A DNA stretch of 64,000 nucleotides from Fictibacillus phosphorivorans (GCF_001629705.1 NZ_CP015378.1:1302001-1366000); one strand, 5' to 3'; shown: positions 1 to 9,373, counted from the stretch's first letter. Notes: generated from the letters alone by a model not told the origin. Made by a program: numbers and translations.

Positions 1-2
1 GC

Positions 3-563
3 ATCCATCTTGTAGATGTTGGTACGAGCGGTGGAACTGACGGAGCTCGTTACGGTCTTTGTGCAATGATGGGTGGAGATGACGATGCGGTTAACTACCT
101 TGCTCCTCTATACGAAAAAATCTGTGTAGAAAAAGGGTTTATGATCACAGGTCGTGCAGGTTCTGGTCATTTCTTGAAAATGGTTCATAACGGAATTGAG
201 TACGGTATGATGCAAGCAATCGGAGAAGGTTTTGAAATCTTAGATAAAAGTGACTTCGATTACGACTATGAAGCGGTTTCTAGAGTATGGAACAATGGAT
301 CAGTTATTCGTAGCTGGCTGATCGAACTTATGGAGAACGCATTCAGCAAACAACCGAAACTTGAAGACATCCGCGGAGTGATGAATTCTTCAGGTGAAGG
401 GATCTGGACAGTTGAAGCTGCCCTTGACTACCAAGCGTCAGCTCCAGTTATCGCATTGTCTCAATTCATGCGTTTCCGTTCATTAGAAGATGACACGTTC
501 CACGGTAAAGTCGTTGCAGCGCTTCGTAACGAATTTGGTGGACATGCAGTCGTAAAAAAATAA
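3..563 (+). CDS. gnd: 6-phosphogluconate dehydrogenase, short NAD-type, C-terminal part (5' end outside window)
   Basis: The frame is open from base 3, so the first ATG (66) is internal and the gene begins before the window. The visible 186 residues start with IHLVDVGTSGG and contain the catalytic segment HFLKMVHNGIEYG, with the Lys, Asn and Glu typical of 6-phosphogluconate dehydrogenases. The enzyme oxidatively decarboxylates 6-phosphogluconate to ribulose 5-phosphate in the cytoplasm. The distance from this motif to the C-terminus fits the short family of about 300 residues (like Bacillus YqeC), not the 470-residue form. A terminator follows at once. Paralogue identity and cofactor preference are inferred. 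Confidence 0.85.
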   Translation: MHLVDVGTSGGTDGARYGLCAMMGGDDDAVNYLAPLYEKICVEKGFMITGRAGSGHFLKMVHNGIEYGMMQAIGEGFEILDKSDFDYDYEAVSRVWNNGSVIRSWLIELMENAFSKQPKLEDIRGVMNSSGEGIWTVEAALDYQASAPVIALSQFMRFRSLEDDTFHGKVVAALRNEFGGHAVVKK

Positions 564-576
564 GAGTACTACGATG

Positions 577-616
577 AAGACCTCTAGGCTTGCACAGACA
601 AGCGGAGGTCTTTCAT
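577..616 (+). terminator. rho-independent terminator after gnd
   Basis: AAGACCTC pairs with GAGGTCTT, with a further GCTT/AAGC pairing inside, followed by a T-rich stretch. Confidence 0.75.
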
Positions 617-675
617 TATATTTTTACGAGTTAACATATACTATAGATGAAGAGACAAGAATAGGAGTTTTGATC

Positions 676-1194
676 ATGGAAGAAAAGTTTGTGCGCGAAT
701 CTCGTACGGTTAAATCCTCTGTAGTCCTACCGCCTGATACTAATAATCACGGTACACTGTTCGGAGGAAAATTGATGGCTTATATTGATGATGTTGCCGC
801 TATTTCTGCAATCCGGCATGCACGAAAAAATGTGGTTACGGCATCAACGGATTCTGTTGATTTTTTACAGCCGATCAAAGAAGGACATTCCGTTTGTTTA
901 GAATCATTTGTGACGTGGACAAAAACAACGTCTATGGAAGTTTTCGTAAAGGTGATCTCAGAGAATTTATTGTCTGGAGAACGAAAAGTTTGCGCTGTTT
1001 CCTTTCTCACGTTTGTTGCATTAGATGAAGAGGGTAAACCAACGCCAGTGCCAAAAGTCATACCGGAAACAGAAGAAGAAAAATGGCTACACGAGCATGC
1101 TTCAGAACGAGCGGTAGCAAGGAAAAAACGTAGAGAAGAAAGCAAGAAATTAGCGAAAGAGTTCGGAGTAAAAAAACCGTGGGATCCCATGTGA
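676..1194 (+). CDS. acyl-CoA thioesterase, YkhA-type hotdog fold
   Basis: A 172-residue protein of the acyl-CoA thioester hydrolase family, close in pattern to Bacillus YkhA. The hotdog signature NHGTLFGGKLMAYIDD lies near residues 18-33. The C-terminal tail is charged and rich in Lys/Arg. It would hydrolyse acyl-CoA thioesters in the cytoplasm. The start is set at ATG 676 because AGGAG lies 8 nt upstream; the reading frame is open further upstream but has no ribosome site there. It stands alone between the gnd terminator and a candidate small RNA. Confidence 0.85.
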   Translation: MEEKFVRESRTVKSSVVLPPDTNNHGTLFGGKLMAYIDDVAAISAIRHARKNVVTASTDSVDFLQPIKEGHSVCLESFVTWTKTTSMEVFVKVISENLLSGERKVCAVSFLTFVALDEEGKPTPVPKVIPETEEEKWLHEHASERAVARKKRREESKKLAKEFGVKKPWDPM

Positions 1195-1233
1195 GCATAA
1201 AGATATATTTTTAACATTTTGCAGTTCATAAAA

Positions 1234-1262
1234 TTCGCATTTTGAAAATAAGATGCTATAAT
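1234..1262 (+). promoter_or_regulatory. sigma-A promoter with extended -10, upstream of a non-coding unit
   Basis: TTCGCA at 1234-1239, a 17-nt spacer, then TATAAT at 1257-1262 preceded by TGC (extended -10). No start codon with a ribosome site follows before the terminator at 1321. Confidence 0.5.
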
Positions 1263-1268
1263 TAAGTT

Positions 1269-1367
1269 ACCTTTTTCCAGCCAGGGATACAGAACCCTGG
1301 CATTTATACTGTTAATTGTTAAAGCCCCAGACCGTTTGTGAATGAAAACGATCTGGGGCTTTTTTGT
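1269..1367 (+). ncRNA. candidate small RNA, about 100 nt
   Basis: A strong-looking extended -10 promoter (1234-1262) is followed about 100 nt later by a strong intrinsic terminator, with no convincing ORF between. The predicted transcript holds one hairpin with CCAGGG/CCCTGG arms (1281-1300), a single-stranded AU-rich linker, and the terminator hairpin. It does not match an RNA family I recognise. It could instead be a stray promoter and leftover terminator. Confidence 0.4.
1321..1367 (+). terminator. rho-independent terminator
   Basis: AAAGCCCCAGACCGTTT pairs with AAACGATCTGGGGCTTT, followed by a T run. It is the 3' end of the candidate small RNA and insulates the germination operon. Confidence 0.8.
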
Positions 1368-1515
1368 GCGCAATAAAAGCTGAACGTATGATTCTTATCA
1401 AAAGGTTAATGCAGCATGGGAATAATTTAACCAGAGGCGTTTCCTTCCTTTTATTACATAACCAAAGCGTGTTGTGCAAATGCTAAGAAAAGTTTGGTAA
1501 AAAAGGCGGATGGTT

Positions 1516-3186
1516 ATGCGAAATAGAAGAAAACGTCCAATCATTAAAACTCATAAAAAGTTAACAGATATGTTGGCAGATAAAAAGCTTGATGATCCTT
1601 CTTCTCTTCGGTCAAAAACCATTTCTATGGAAACCTCATATAAGCAGGAAAAAACAAAAAAGGTTGTCGGAGAGCTTAGTCCAGTTATGCATGTAATGGT
1701 TGACAGGGTTAAGAAACTATTAGGTGACCCAATGGATTTGATCGTTCGTGAGTTTGAATTCGAGTTAGAACATAAGGTTACGGCAACTTTATTATTCTTA
1801 GAAGAAATGAACGATACTCAAATTTTGAATGAGTTCATTCTTTTACCATTGATGTCTCTGTCATCACATAAGCAATCTTCTCCAGTCCCTGTGGACCATG
1901 CATTACACTACATCAAACAAAATGCATTAGCATTAGGAAGAGTTCTGGATGTTGAAACAGAAGATGAACTAGTTGAAGGTCTTCTTGCTGGGTTCAGTGT
2001 TCTATTGGTTGAAGGAAATACAAAAGGCCTGAAACTAGGGACGACCGGTGGAAAGGTTAGGGGAATAGAAGAGCCTTCTTCTGAGGTTGTTATCCGTGGG
2101 CCTAAGGATTCGTTCACAGAGTCAATAAAAACAAATATCTCTTTAATAAGACGTAGGGTACGCTCTAAAGATATTAGAGTGGAAAAATTCAAAATAGGAG
2201 AGGTCACACATACCGATGTGGCGATCGTTTATCTAGAGAACATCGCAAATCCTCTATTGATCAAGGAGGTCAAAGAAAGAATAGAAGGAGTGAAGACAGA
2301 TGGCTTGTTAGAATCCGGTCAACTTGAAGAGTTTATCCAAGATGAGACCGTTACGGTGTTTCCACAATTCTTGAATACAGAACGGCCGGATGTAGTGATT
2401 GGAAATCTGCTCGAGGGCCGCGTAGGGATCATTATTAATGGAACACCGTTCGTACTTATTGCACCTGCACAATTTATACAGTTCTTTCAATCATCTGAAG
2501 ATTATTATATGAGATATGACATCAGCACTTTTCTTCGTTTGTTGAGATTTTCAGTCTTTATTATTTCCTTGATCGCTCCATCCATCTATATTGCTCTTAC
2601 CACTTTTCATCAAGCTATGATTCCAACAACTCTCTTGTTTGGGATCGCAGCTCAGCGTGAAGGAGTCCCTTTTCCGGCAATTGCAGAAGCATTAGTCATG
2701 GAGATTACTTTTGAAATATTACGAGAAGCAGGTATTCGGATGCCACGTGCTGTGGGCGTCGCTGTTTCAATCGTGGGAGCTCTCGTTTTGGGACAGGCAG
2801 CAGTGCAAGCAGGTCTTGTATCACCTGCTATGGTCATCGTTGTAGGAATTACTGCTGTGGCGAGCTTTGCGATTCCATCTTTTGCAGTCGCCACATCTGC
2901 TCGATTATTGCGATTTCCGTTGATGCTGATTTCCTCTGTCTTTGGCTTCTATGGTCTTACACTCGCTCTAATCGTGATTATCGCTCATTTATCAAGTTTA
3001 AGATCTTTTGGATATCCTTATTTGAGTCCTTTTGCTCCTATTCAAACAGAGGATCTAAAAGATAGCTTATTTCGATTTCCAATAAAAAAGTTATTCAAGA
3101 GACCAGAGAAGCTCTCGAAACGTAACCAAACACGCACTCGCCCTTATTCTGTGAAAAAGAAAAGGGAGGAGGAAACAACACGTTGA
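1516..3186 (+). CDS. spore germination protein, GerA family A subunit
   Basis: About 556 residues. This is the A subunit of a germinant receptor, located in the spore inner membrane. It has a large hydrophilic N-terminal region (to about residue 330), with the family segment DVAIVYLENIANP, then a hydrophobic region with several membrane segments to about residue 495, and a basic tail. ATG 1516 is preferred over ATG 1510 because the AAGGCGG site ends 6 nt before 1516. It is first of three genes (A, C, B) with overlapping ends. The germinant cannot be read from sequence. Expression in the forespore under sigma G is expected, but no clear sigma-G promoter was found. Confidence 0.92.
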   Translation: MRNRRKRPIIKTHKKLTDMLADKKLDDPSSLRSKTISMETSYKQEKTKKVVGELSPVMHVMVDRVKKLLGDPMDLIVREFEFELEHKVTATLLFLEEMNDTQILNEFILLPLMSLSSHKQSSPVPVDHALHYIKQNALALGRVLDVETEDELVEGLLAGFSVLLVEGNTKGLKLGTTGGKVRGIEEPSSEVVIRGPKDSFTESIKTNISLIRRRVRSKDIRVEKFKIGEVTHTDVAIVYLENIANPLLIKEVKERIEGVKTDGLLESGQLEEFIQDETVTVFPQFLNTERPDVVIGNLLEGRVGIIINGTPFVLIAPAQFIQFFQSSEDYYMRYDISTFLRLLRFSVFIISLIAPSIYIALTTFHQAMIPTTLLFGIAAQREGVPFPAIAEALVMEITFEILREAGIRMPRAVGVAVSIVGALVLGQAAVQAGLVSPAMVIVVGITAVASFAIPSFAVATSARLLRFPLMLISSVFGFYGLTLALIVIIAHLSSLRSFGYPYLSPFAPIQTEDLKDSLFRFPIKKLFKRPEKLSKRNQTRTRPYSVKKKREEETTR

Positions 3187-4406
3187 AACTGTTAAAAAGT
3201 TGCCTCTCCCTCTCTATCTGCCTTCTATTTCTCACAGGATGCTGGGATCAGAATGAGCTGGATGAGCTTTCAATCGTAATGGGAATCGGAATTAACATCG
3301 ATAAAAAAGGAGATCTGATCGTGACTTATCAAGTGGTCAATCCCACCGAAGTCGCACCAGGTATAACTGGGGCAGGAGGAGGAAAACAACCTGTCTTTAC
3401 TGTTTATGAAACAACAGGAAGAAACTTGATGGAAGCGACGAGAAAAGCAAGTAAACAAACTTCACGACGTTTGTTTTTTGCTCATGCGAGAATGCTTGTT
3501 TTCAGTGAGAAGATCGCAAAAGACAGTATTTATCAAGCGGTCGATATGATTTCACGTGACCCGGAAGTTCGTTCGACGATACAAGTTGTTGTTGCGAGGG
3601 ATACTACGCCATCGAAACTGTTAAGAACGTTTACCGCCATCGATAAAGTTACGTCTGATGAAGTGGCTACGATATTAAAGATCTCAGAGAAAAATTGGGG
3701 AGAAAACATGCAGCAAGATATTAATGAAGTGTTACAATCCATTATCGATGAAGGCGGAGAGCCGATCATCAATGGCATTAAAATTACAGGTGACAAAAAG
3801 TTGGCTGTGACAGCACAAAACTATGAAGTAGGTGATCCTGCGAGAGTACAACTATCAGGTATGGGGGTTTTCAGAGATGGCAAGCTTCAAGGCTGGCTGG
3901 ATGGCCCAGAAGCTAGAGGGGTTCTATGGATAAAGGGGAAGCTTGTTAGTTCTGCGATCACCGTGCCTTGTATGGGTAATGATAACGGCTATTCTATCGA
4001 GATTGTTCGTTCAAATACTGAGCTTTCAGCAGATACTAAAAAAATTATACCGTCTTTAACGATTGACGTATTTCCTGAAGCGAACATTGCTGAAGCGAAC
4101 TGTGCAGTGAATCTAGAACAACCTTCTGAGATCTTTAAAATCGAAAAGAAGTTAAACGGAGTCATTGAAAAAGAGATTGAAAATACGATAAAAGCTGCAC
4201 AAAATTTTAATAGCGATGTTCTTGGGTTTGGTGAATTGTTGTATCGAGAAAATCCGAAAAAATGGCGCAATGAATATAAAAAGAACTACAAAGAAATCTT
4301 TACACAGTTAAAAGTGGAGGTTCACGTTGATTCCCGTATTAGACGATCAGGTATTCGAACTTCACCGTTCTTATTTGAAGAAAAGAAAAAGAAAGAGGCT
4401 CCCTAA
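3183..4406 (+). CDS. spore germination lipoprotein, GerA family C subunit (Ger(x)C)
   Basis: 407 residues. The N-terminal signal peptide ends in the lipobox LTGC at about residue 20, followed by the WDQNELDEL segment typical of Ger(x)C proteins. This lipid-anchored subunit completes the germinant receptor at the outer face of the inner spore membrane. The start is TTG 3183, overlapping the A-subunit stop (TTGA) with GGGAGG about 15 nt upstream, so translation is probably coupled. The stop overlaps the B-subunit start (TAATG). Confidence 0.92.
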   Translation: MKLLKSCLSLSICLLFLTGCWDQNELDELSIVMGIGINIDKKGDLIVTYQVVNPTEVAPGITGAGGGKQPVFTVYETTGRNLMEATRKASKQTSRRLFFAHARMLVFSEKIAKDSIYQAVDMISRDPEVRSTIQVVVARDTTPSKLLRTFTAIDKVTSDEVATILKISEKNWGENMQQDINEVLQSIIDEGGEPIINGIKITGDKKLAVTAQNYEVGDPARVQLSGMGVFRDGKLQGWLDGPEARGVLWIKGKLVSSAITVPCMGNDNGYSIEIVRSNTELSADTKKIIPSLTIDVFPEANIAEANCAVNLEQPSEIFKIEKKLNGVIEKEIENTIKAAQNFNSDVLGFGELLYRENPKKWRNEYKKNYKEIFTQLKVEVHVDSRIRRSGIRTSPFLFEEKKKKEAP

Positions 4407-5539
4407 TGAAGACCATCAAGATCGATATTCAACAATACTTTATCATTATCGTTCTATTTGAACTTGGAAGTGCGATTCTTGTTGGTCTTGGAATGGATGC
4501 CGGCAGAGATGCATGGATCGCGATACTATTAGGGATGATTTGCGGTATGGTTCTTTTTCTAGGTTATTTCTTTCTTTATAAGCAGTTTCCTGAGCAATCT
4601 TTAACTCAATATGTAGAGATCTTGTTCGGCAAGTATGTTGGAAAGCTGTTTGCTTTTTTATATCTCATGTACTTCATGTACCTAGCTGCTCGTGTTTTAC
4701 GCGATTTTGGAAGCCTTCTGCTATCAGCTGTATTTGTACAAACACCCATTATTGTTGTAAATGCGCTAATGATTGCTACGATCGTGTATGTTCTCAAATT
4801 AGGTTTTGAAGTGCTTGTACGAACTGGAGAGATCATATTTTCATTAGTTGTTTTATTAGGAGTTATTCTTGCTGTACTCGTACTATCAGCAGACTTAATG
4901 AAATATAATTACCTTCTTCCCGTATTAGGTCAGGGATTCTTTCCGGTCTTGAAGGCAGCTTTCCCAGTAACGCCGACGTTTCCTTTTGGAGAGATGGTGG
5001 TTTTTACGATGCTGTTTCCTTATCTAAAAACAACAAAGAAAACGAAAGCACTCACAGTTGGTTTATTTGCCATCATGCTGAGCGGTGTGATCTTAAGTGT
5101 GACAGTAGCGATGGACATTGCGATTTTAGGAGGACATGTTGCCACTCATGTCTACTTTCCATTACTTGCAGCAGTTGCGAAGATTAATTTAGGAGAATTT
5201 ATACAACGATTAGATGCGCTAGTGGTGTTCACCTTAATTATAGGAGGATTCTTCAAAATCTCTGTTTTGTTCTATGTTGCTGTTAAAGCTACACAAGACA
5301 TCTTCGGAGTAAAAGACGAAAAAAAGCTCATCGGTCCGATCGGTATTGTATTGATCCTTTCTTCTATTGTTATAGCAGCAAATTATGTGGAACATATTAC
5401 GGAAGGCTTGAAGATCGTTCCACATTTTATCCATATTCCGTTTCAAGTTGTTTTACCGAGTCTGTTCATTATTGTATGCTTGATGAGAAGAAAGAAACTT
5501 AAACATTTTGCTTCTTCTCCATCCACTTCGACAGAATAA
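4406..5539 (+). CDS. spore germination protein, GerA family B subunit (permease-like)
   Basis: 377 residues with about ten hydrophobic segments. It belongs to the GerAB/GerKB spore germination permeases of the APC superfamily and is the subunit thought to bind the germinant. It starts at ATG 4406, one base overlapping the C-subunit stop. Gene order A-C-B is the less common arrangement and recalls the Bacillus gerK operon. Its last 41 bases overlap, on the opposite strand, the 3' end of the small membrane gene 5499-5729. Confidence 0.92.
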   Translation: MKTIKIDIQQYFIIIVLFELGSAILVGLGMDAGRDAWIAILLGMICGMVLFLGYFFLYKQFPEQSLTQYVEILFGKYVGKLFAFLYLMYFMYLAARVLRDFGSLLLSAVFVQTPIIVVNALMIATIVYVLKLGFEVLVRTGEIIFSLVVLLGVILAVLVLSADLMKYNYLLPVLGQGFFPVLKAAFPVTPTFPFGEMVVFTMLFPYLKTTKKTKALTVGLFAIMLSGVILSVTVAMDIAILGGHVATHVYFPLLAAVAKINLGEFIQRLDALVVFTLIIGGFFKISVLFYVAVKATQDIFGVKDEKKLIGPIGIVLILSSIVIAANYVEHITEGLKIVPHFIHIPFQVVLPSLFIIVCLMRRKKLKHFASSPSTSTE

Positions 5540-5729
5540 ATGTCAGTATAGGAAAGAGTATCAGAGCGATAACAAGGAAATACTCGACCTTGTCCACATA
5601 GTGAAAGAATGACATAAATGATCTTTTTATCACGGTTGCAGGATCAATTCCTAAGAACCAATCGATCGTGATGAGTATAGAGAACAGACTCAATAGCAAA
5701 ATGAGATAAATAAGTACAGGGTTTTTCAT
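5499..5729 (-). CDS. small two-helix membrane protein, candidate germinant-receptor D subunit
   Basis: 76 residues with two hydrophobic segments (about residues 4-24 and 50-68) and a charged C-terminus (WMEKKQNV). AGGAGG sits 8 nt before ATG 5729, a strong site, so the gene is likely real; an in-frame GTG further upstream lies within the ribosome site and was not used. It converges on the germination operon and overlaps the 3' end of the B-subunit gene by 41 bp. Small two-transmembrane D-subunit proteins are known next to Bacillus germinant receptor operons and modulate germination. Assignment here rests on size, topology and position only. Confidence 0.6.
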   Translation of the reverse strand: MKNPVLIYLILLLSLFSILITIDWFLGIDPATVIKRSFMSFFHYVDKVEYFLVIALILFPILTFILSKWMEKKQNV

Positions 5730-5803
5730 TATATACACCTCCTGTTATTAGTTTTAACACGATTAATTTCCTTATCCATACGTTTAAATTGAGGTGATGC
5801 GTT

Positions 5804-6451
5804 TTGTGTGGGCGATATATGCTTTACTATGACAAAGATGTGATCATTGATGCCTTTAATCTAGAAAATGATTTTGATTATGGTGAGCGCTTCAATATTG
5901 CTCCGAGTCAGCAAGTTCTCTCTGTAATAAAAGCTAGCTCAGGAAATAGGGCAGGATACATGAAATGGGGACTTGTCCCAGGTTGGGCGAAAGATCCGAA
6001 AATAGGAAATAAATTAATGAATGCTAGAAGTGAGACCGTTTCCGATAAACCAAGCTTTAAAGACTCCTTTCATCAAAAAAGGTGTTTGATTCCTGCGAGC
6101 GGTTTCTACGAATGGGTGATTGAAGAGGGGAGCGGCAAAAAGCAACCATTGCAATTTAGCTTGAAAGATAAAAAGCCGTTTGCATTTGCAGGCATTTGGT
6201 CAAGGTGGATCGGAGAAGTCAACGGTCAACAAGAAGAAAGAATAACCTGTTCGATTTTAACGAAAGCCGCAAATTCATCAATGATAAAATATCACCATCG
6301 AATGCCGGTGATGCTTGAACCACACATAGGAGAAGAATGGTTGGATCGCTCAGCAGGGAAGGGCAAACTGTTTGCTATCCTTCAAGACAACGATCCTGAA
6401 CTATTTGCTGAGCAAGTGACTTTAGATTTAAACGTTCATAGAACGAACTGA
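5804..6451 (+). CDS. SOS response-associated peptidase (SRAP/HMCES family)
   Basis: 215 residues. It begins with (M)CGRY; removal of the initiator exposes the catalytic Cys2 that forms a thiazolidine link with abasic sites in single-stranded DNA. Other family residues are visible: Asn in LMNARSE, Glu in SGFYEW and His in HHRMPVML. The start is TTG 5804, with GAGGTGAT 5 nt upstream; using this codon is required to place Cys at position 2. No LexA box was recognised upstream. It stands alone, followed by a terminator. Confidence 0.92.
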   Translation: MCGRYMLYYDKDVIIDAFNLENDFDYGERFNIAPSQQVLSVIKASSGNRAGYMKWGLVPGWAKDPKIGNKLMNARSETVSDKPSFKDSFHQKRCLIPASGFYEWVIEEGSGKKQPLQFSLKDKKPFAFAGIWSRWIGEVNGQQEERITCSILTKAANSSMIKYHHRMPVMLEPHIGEEWLDRSAGKGKLFAILQDNDPELFAEQVTLDLNVHRTN

Positions 6452-6497
6452 CTGTTTTTTTTGATCAAAGTTTGATCGAAAGAATAGTCTTTTTTTA
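6450..6497 (+). terminator. rho-independent terminator after SRAP gene
   Basis: GACTGTT pairs with AATAGTC around an inner GATCAAA/TTTGATC hairpin, followed by seven Ts. Confidence 0.65.
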
Positions 6498-6652
6498 TGT
6501 GGGACATAATCCATGAGTCCTATATTGTAAATTCTTTGTAAGTCTTTCTAACTGTTTTAATATAAAACTAACAATTGAATCGACAAAATTGTGTTATATT
6601 TTTCATGGATTTACTATGTTTTACATACTATTAGTGAGGCAGGTGGAACGAT

Positions 6653-9091
6653 ATGTTCATGAAAATGACGAAAAAGGTTACAAATATAAGTATCATGCTA
6701 GTAATGGTGCTTAGCATGGTTTTGCCACTGCAACAAACAGCTTCTGCAGCTGACGTTCTAACGGTTAGCGAAGCATTGATTAAGCAGGATAAATCAATAC
6801 AGACAGTTGAAGGGTATATCGTAGGAACTGTTAAAGGAGGAAGTGGGTCTTCTATCTCATTCACACATGAAGGACCATTTACAGCGAATACAAATTTAGC
6901 TCTTGCCGATTCGCCAAGTGAAACAGATAAAACGAAGATACTGACTGTTCAGTTGCCTAATAATGCTGTTAGAAGTGCATTAAATCTCGTTGAGCATCCT
7001 GAAAACTTAGGGAAGAAAGTTCAACTCAAAGGAACGCTTGAGGCGTATTTTAGTGTGCCAGGCCTTAAAAATGTAAACGAGTATCAATTTGTTGATGGTA
7101 CTCCATCTGAACCACAAGTGGAAGAAGTAAAATCATCCGTCGAGGGCCAAGTTGTTTCTAAAGGGACTTCTGTCGCACTTTCTACTGCAACAACAGATGC
7201 AGAAATCTATTACACTATAGACGGACAAGATCCAACTACAGATAGCACGCGTTACACAGCTCCTATAATGGTGAACGAAGATGTAACGATTAAAGCTGTT
7301 GCTTTTAAGGAAGGATTAAAGAATAGTAACATTTCAGAATTTAAATACCAAGTTGCTCTATCTGGACTTCGTATCCATGATGTTCAAGGAGCAGGACACC
7401 AATCTCCTGTTGCGAACAAAGCGGTAGAAGGCGTAGAAGGTATTGTAACAAAAGTGGTGGATAACAATAATTTTTATATGCAAGACATAAAGCCGGACAA
7501 AGACTACAGAACATCTGAAGGTATCTTGGTCTATCAAAAAGACCACGGACAAGCTAAAGGAAATCTAGTATCCGTAGATGGATTAGTAAAAGAGTGGGTA
7601 CTTGAAGGATATTCAGATAAATTAAAAACAGATCTAGCTGTAACAGAAATTAATGCAAGTCACATCACAAAACTGCAAGAAGGACAAAAACTTCCAAAAT
7701 CAACGATTATCGGCTTATTTGGACTTCAACAGCCTACAAAAATAATTGATAATGATAACTTTGGAGTGTTTGATCCAAAAGAAGACGGCATTGATTTTTA
7801 TGAAAGTTTAGAAGGCATGCTTGTAGAAGTTAAGAATCCTGGTGTTCTTGCACCTCAAAATTATGGAGAACTCGTTGTAGTTCCTGATTTTTGGAAGCAA
7901 AAAGAATTTAATTCATCAGGTGGTCTGAACATCACAGAGTTTGATTACAACCCAGAACGAATTTTTATTGATATAAATGATGAATCGTTTGTGGCAAAAA
8001 CAGGAGATTTCTTCTTAGGTTCTATTACAGGTGTTGTGAGCTACGGGTTTGGTAACTATAAAGTGTTAGCGGATCGTGAGGAGCTTCCAACATTTGTTGA
8101 AGGAAAAACAAAACCGGAAGTTACAAAGATTCATGAAAAACATAAAGAGTTAACGATCGCGAGTTTTAATGTTGAGAACTTCTCTGCACTAAAAGAAGGA
8201 CGGGATAGTACGAGTGATGAAAAAGTATCACGTATCGCAAAATCGATCGTAGGTAACTTAAACGCACCAGATATCGTAGGACTCGTGGAAATGCAAGATG
8301 GAAATGGTCCAATAAATGATGGTACGACAGATGCCAAAGAAAGTGCTGACCGACTAATTGCTGAGATTACAGCTCAAGGCGGTCCTCAATATGTGTATAC
8401 AGATATTGCACCTGTTGATGGAAAAGATGGTGGGATTCCTGGTGGTAACATTCGTGTAGGATTCATCTATAATCCTGAACGTGTTTCACTTGCAGAAGGA
8501 ACAAAAGGAACAGCAACAGAAGCAGTAGGTTACAAAGATGGAAAGCTTACAGTAAACCCTGGACGTATCGATCCAACGAACCCGGCATTTGCCAACAGCC
8601 GTAAGCCTGTCGCAGCACAGTTCATATTCAAAGGTGAAAGCGTAATCGTAGTTGCCAATCATTTTAACTCAAAAGGTGGAGATCAGCCGCTGTTTGGTAA
8701 GAATCAGCCTCCTTTCTTAGGAAGTGAAGCGCAACGTTTAGAGATTGCGGGAATTGTGAATCAGTTTGTTAAAGATGTTAAGAATGAAGATAAGGATGCA
8801 AAGGTAGTCTTGTTGGGAGATTTCAATGATTTTGAGTTTACGAAGACTCTGAAGAAAGTCAAAGGCAATGAGTTGACGAACATGATTGAAGAAGTTCCAT
8901 TTAAAGAAAGATACACATATTCTTATCAAGGAAACGCTCAAGTTTTGGATCATATTCTAGTAACGAATAATATGGCGAAGAAAACAAAAGTGGACATCGT
9001 TCATATCAATTCACAGTTTATGGAAGAACACGGACGAGCAAGTGATCATGATCCAGTCGTAATTCAAGTCAAACTAGATAAAGTTAGATAA
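6653..9091 (+). CDS. secreted multidomain nuclease (ExeM/YhcR-like, endonuclease/exonuclease/phosphatase domain)
   Basis: 812 residues. Signal peptide ends near residue 32 (SASA-AD). Next come an OB-like YhcR-type domain (about 35-150), a chitobiase C-terminal-like beta domain (about 160-235, with IYYTIDG), a second OB-like region (about 240-480) and a C-terminal endonuclease/exonuclease/phosphatase domain (about 498-810). The last shows catalytic patterns FNVENF, VEMQDG, NHFNSKGG, LGDFNDF and SDHDPV. It would degrade extracellular DNA/RNA for phosphate or nucleoside scavenging. AGGTGG lies 6 nt before ATG 6653. No cell-wall anchor motif is present at the C-terminus, so it is probably released. 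A terminator follows. Confidence 0.88.
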   Translation: MFMKMTKKVTNISIMLVMVLSMVLPLQQTASAADVLTVSEALIKQDKSIQTVEGYIVGTVKGGSGSSISFTHEGPFTANTNLALADSPSETDKTKILTVQLPNNAVRSALNLVEHPENLGKKVQLKGTLEAYFSVPGLKNVNEYQFVDGTPSEPQVEEVKSSVEGQVVSKGTSVALSTATTDAEIYYTIDGQDPTTDSTRYTAPIMVNEDVTIKAVAFKEGLKNSNISEFKYQVALSGLRIHDVQGAGHQSPVANKAVEGVEGIVTKVVDNNNFYMQDIKPDKDYRTSEGILVYQKDHGQAKGNLVSVDGLVKEWVLEGYSDKLKTDLAVTEINASHITKLQEGQKLPKSTIIGLFGLQQPTKIIDNDNFGVFDPKEDGIDFYESLEGMLVEVKNPGVLAPQNYGELVVVPDFWKQKEFNSSGGLNITEFDYNPERIFIDINDESFVAKTGDFFLGSITGVVSYGFGNYKVLADREELPTFVEGKTKPEVTKIHEKHKELTIASFNVENFSALKEGRDSTSDEKVSRIAKSIVGNLNAPDIVGLVEMQDGNGPINDGTTDAKESADRLIAEITAQGGPQYVYTDIAPVDGKDGGIPGGNIRVGFIYNPERVSLAEGTKGTATEAVGYKDGKLTVNPGRIDPTNPAFANSRKPVAAQFIFKGESVIVVANHFNSKGGDQPLFGKNQPPFLGSEAQRLEIAGIVNQFVKDVKNEDKDAKVVLLGDFNDFEFTKTLKKVKGNELTNMIEEVPFKERYTYSYQGNAQVLDHILVTNNMAKKTKVDIVHINSQFMEEHGRASDHDPVVIQVKLDKVR

Positions 9092-9097
9092 ATAAAC

Positions 9098-9130
9098 AAA
9101 AGTCATCCGCATGAAGTGGATGACTTTTTC
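9098..9130 (+). terminator. rho-independent terminator after nuclease gene
   Basis: AAAGTCATCC pairs with GGATGACTTT, followed by Ts; also usable by the converging spore protein gene. Confidence 0.75.
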
Positions 9131-9144
9131 TAATTAAAATCGGT

Positions 9145-9351
9145 CTAGCGACGGTATCCGCCACCTAGCTGTTGTTCTGCCATTTGAACAAGACGTTTAG
9201 TGATTTCACCACCAACAGATCCATTCGCACGGGATGTTGTGTCTGGTCCTAGTTGAACACCAAACTCAGAAGCGATTTCATACTTCATTTGATCCAAAGC
9301 TGCTTGTGCGCCAGCTACTACTAATTCGTTAGAGTTATTGTTACGTGCCAT
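9145..9351 (-). CDS. alpha/beta-type small acid-soluble spore protein
   Basis: 68 residues, [12 protein letters not shown] at the start. It contains the germination protease recognition segment [11 protein letters not shown] and the second family block [20 protein letters not shown]. It coats and protects DNA in the dormant spore and is digested on germination. AAGGAGG lies 9 nt before ATG 9351; an in-frame GTG inside the ribosome site is not the start. A sigma-G-like promoter lies just upstream. Confidence 0.96.
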   Translation of the reverse strand: MARNNNSNELVVAGAQAALDQMKYEIASEFGVQLGPDTTSRANGSVGGEITKRLVQMAEQQLGGGYRR

Positions 9352-9373
9352 ATGTATCACCTCCTTGTATTAT

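Noticed and set aside
5760..5803. LexA box before the SRAP gene
   Set aside because: No GAAC-N4-GTTC type palindrome is present.
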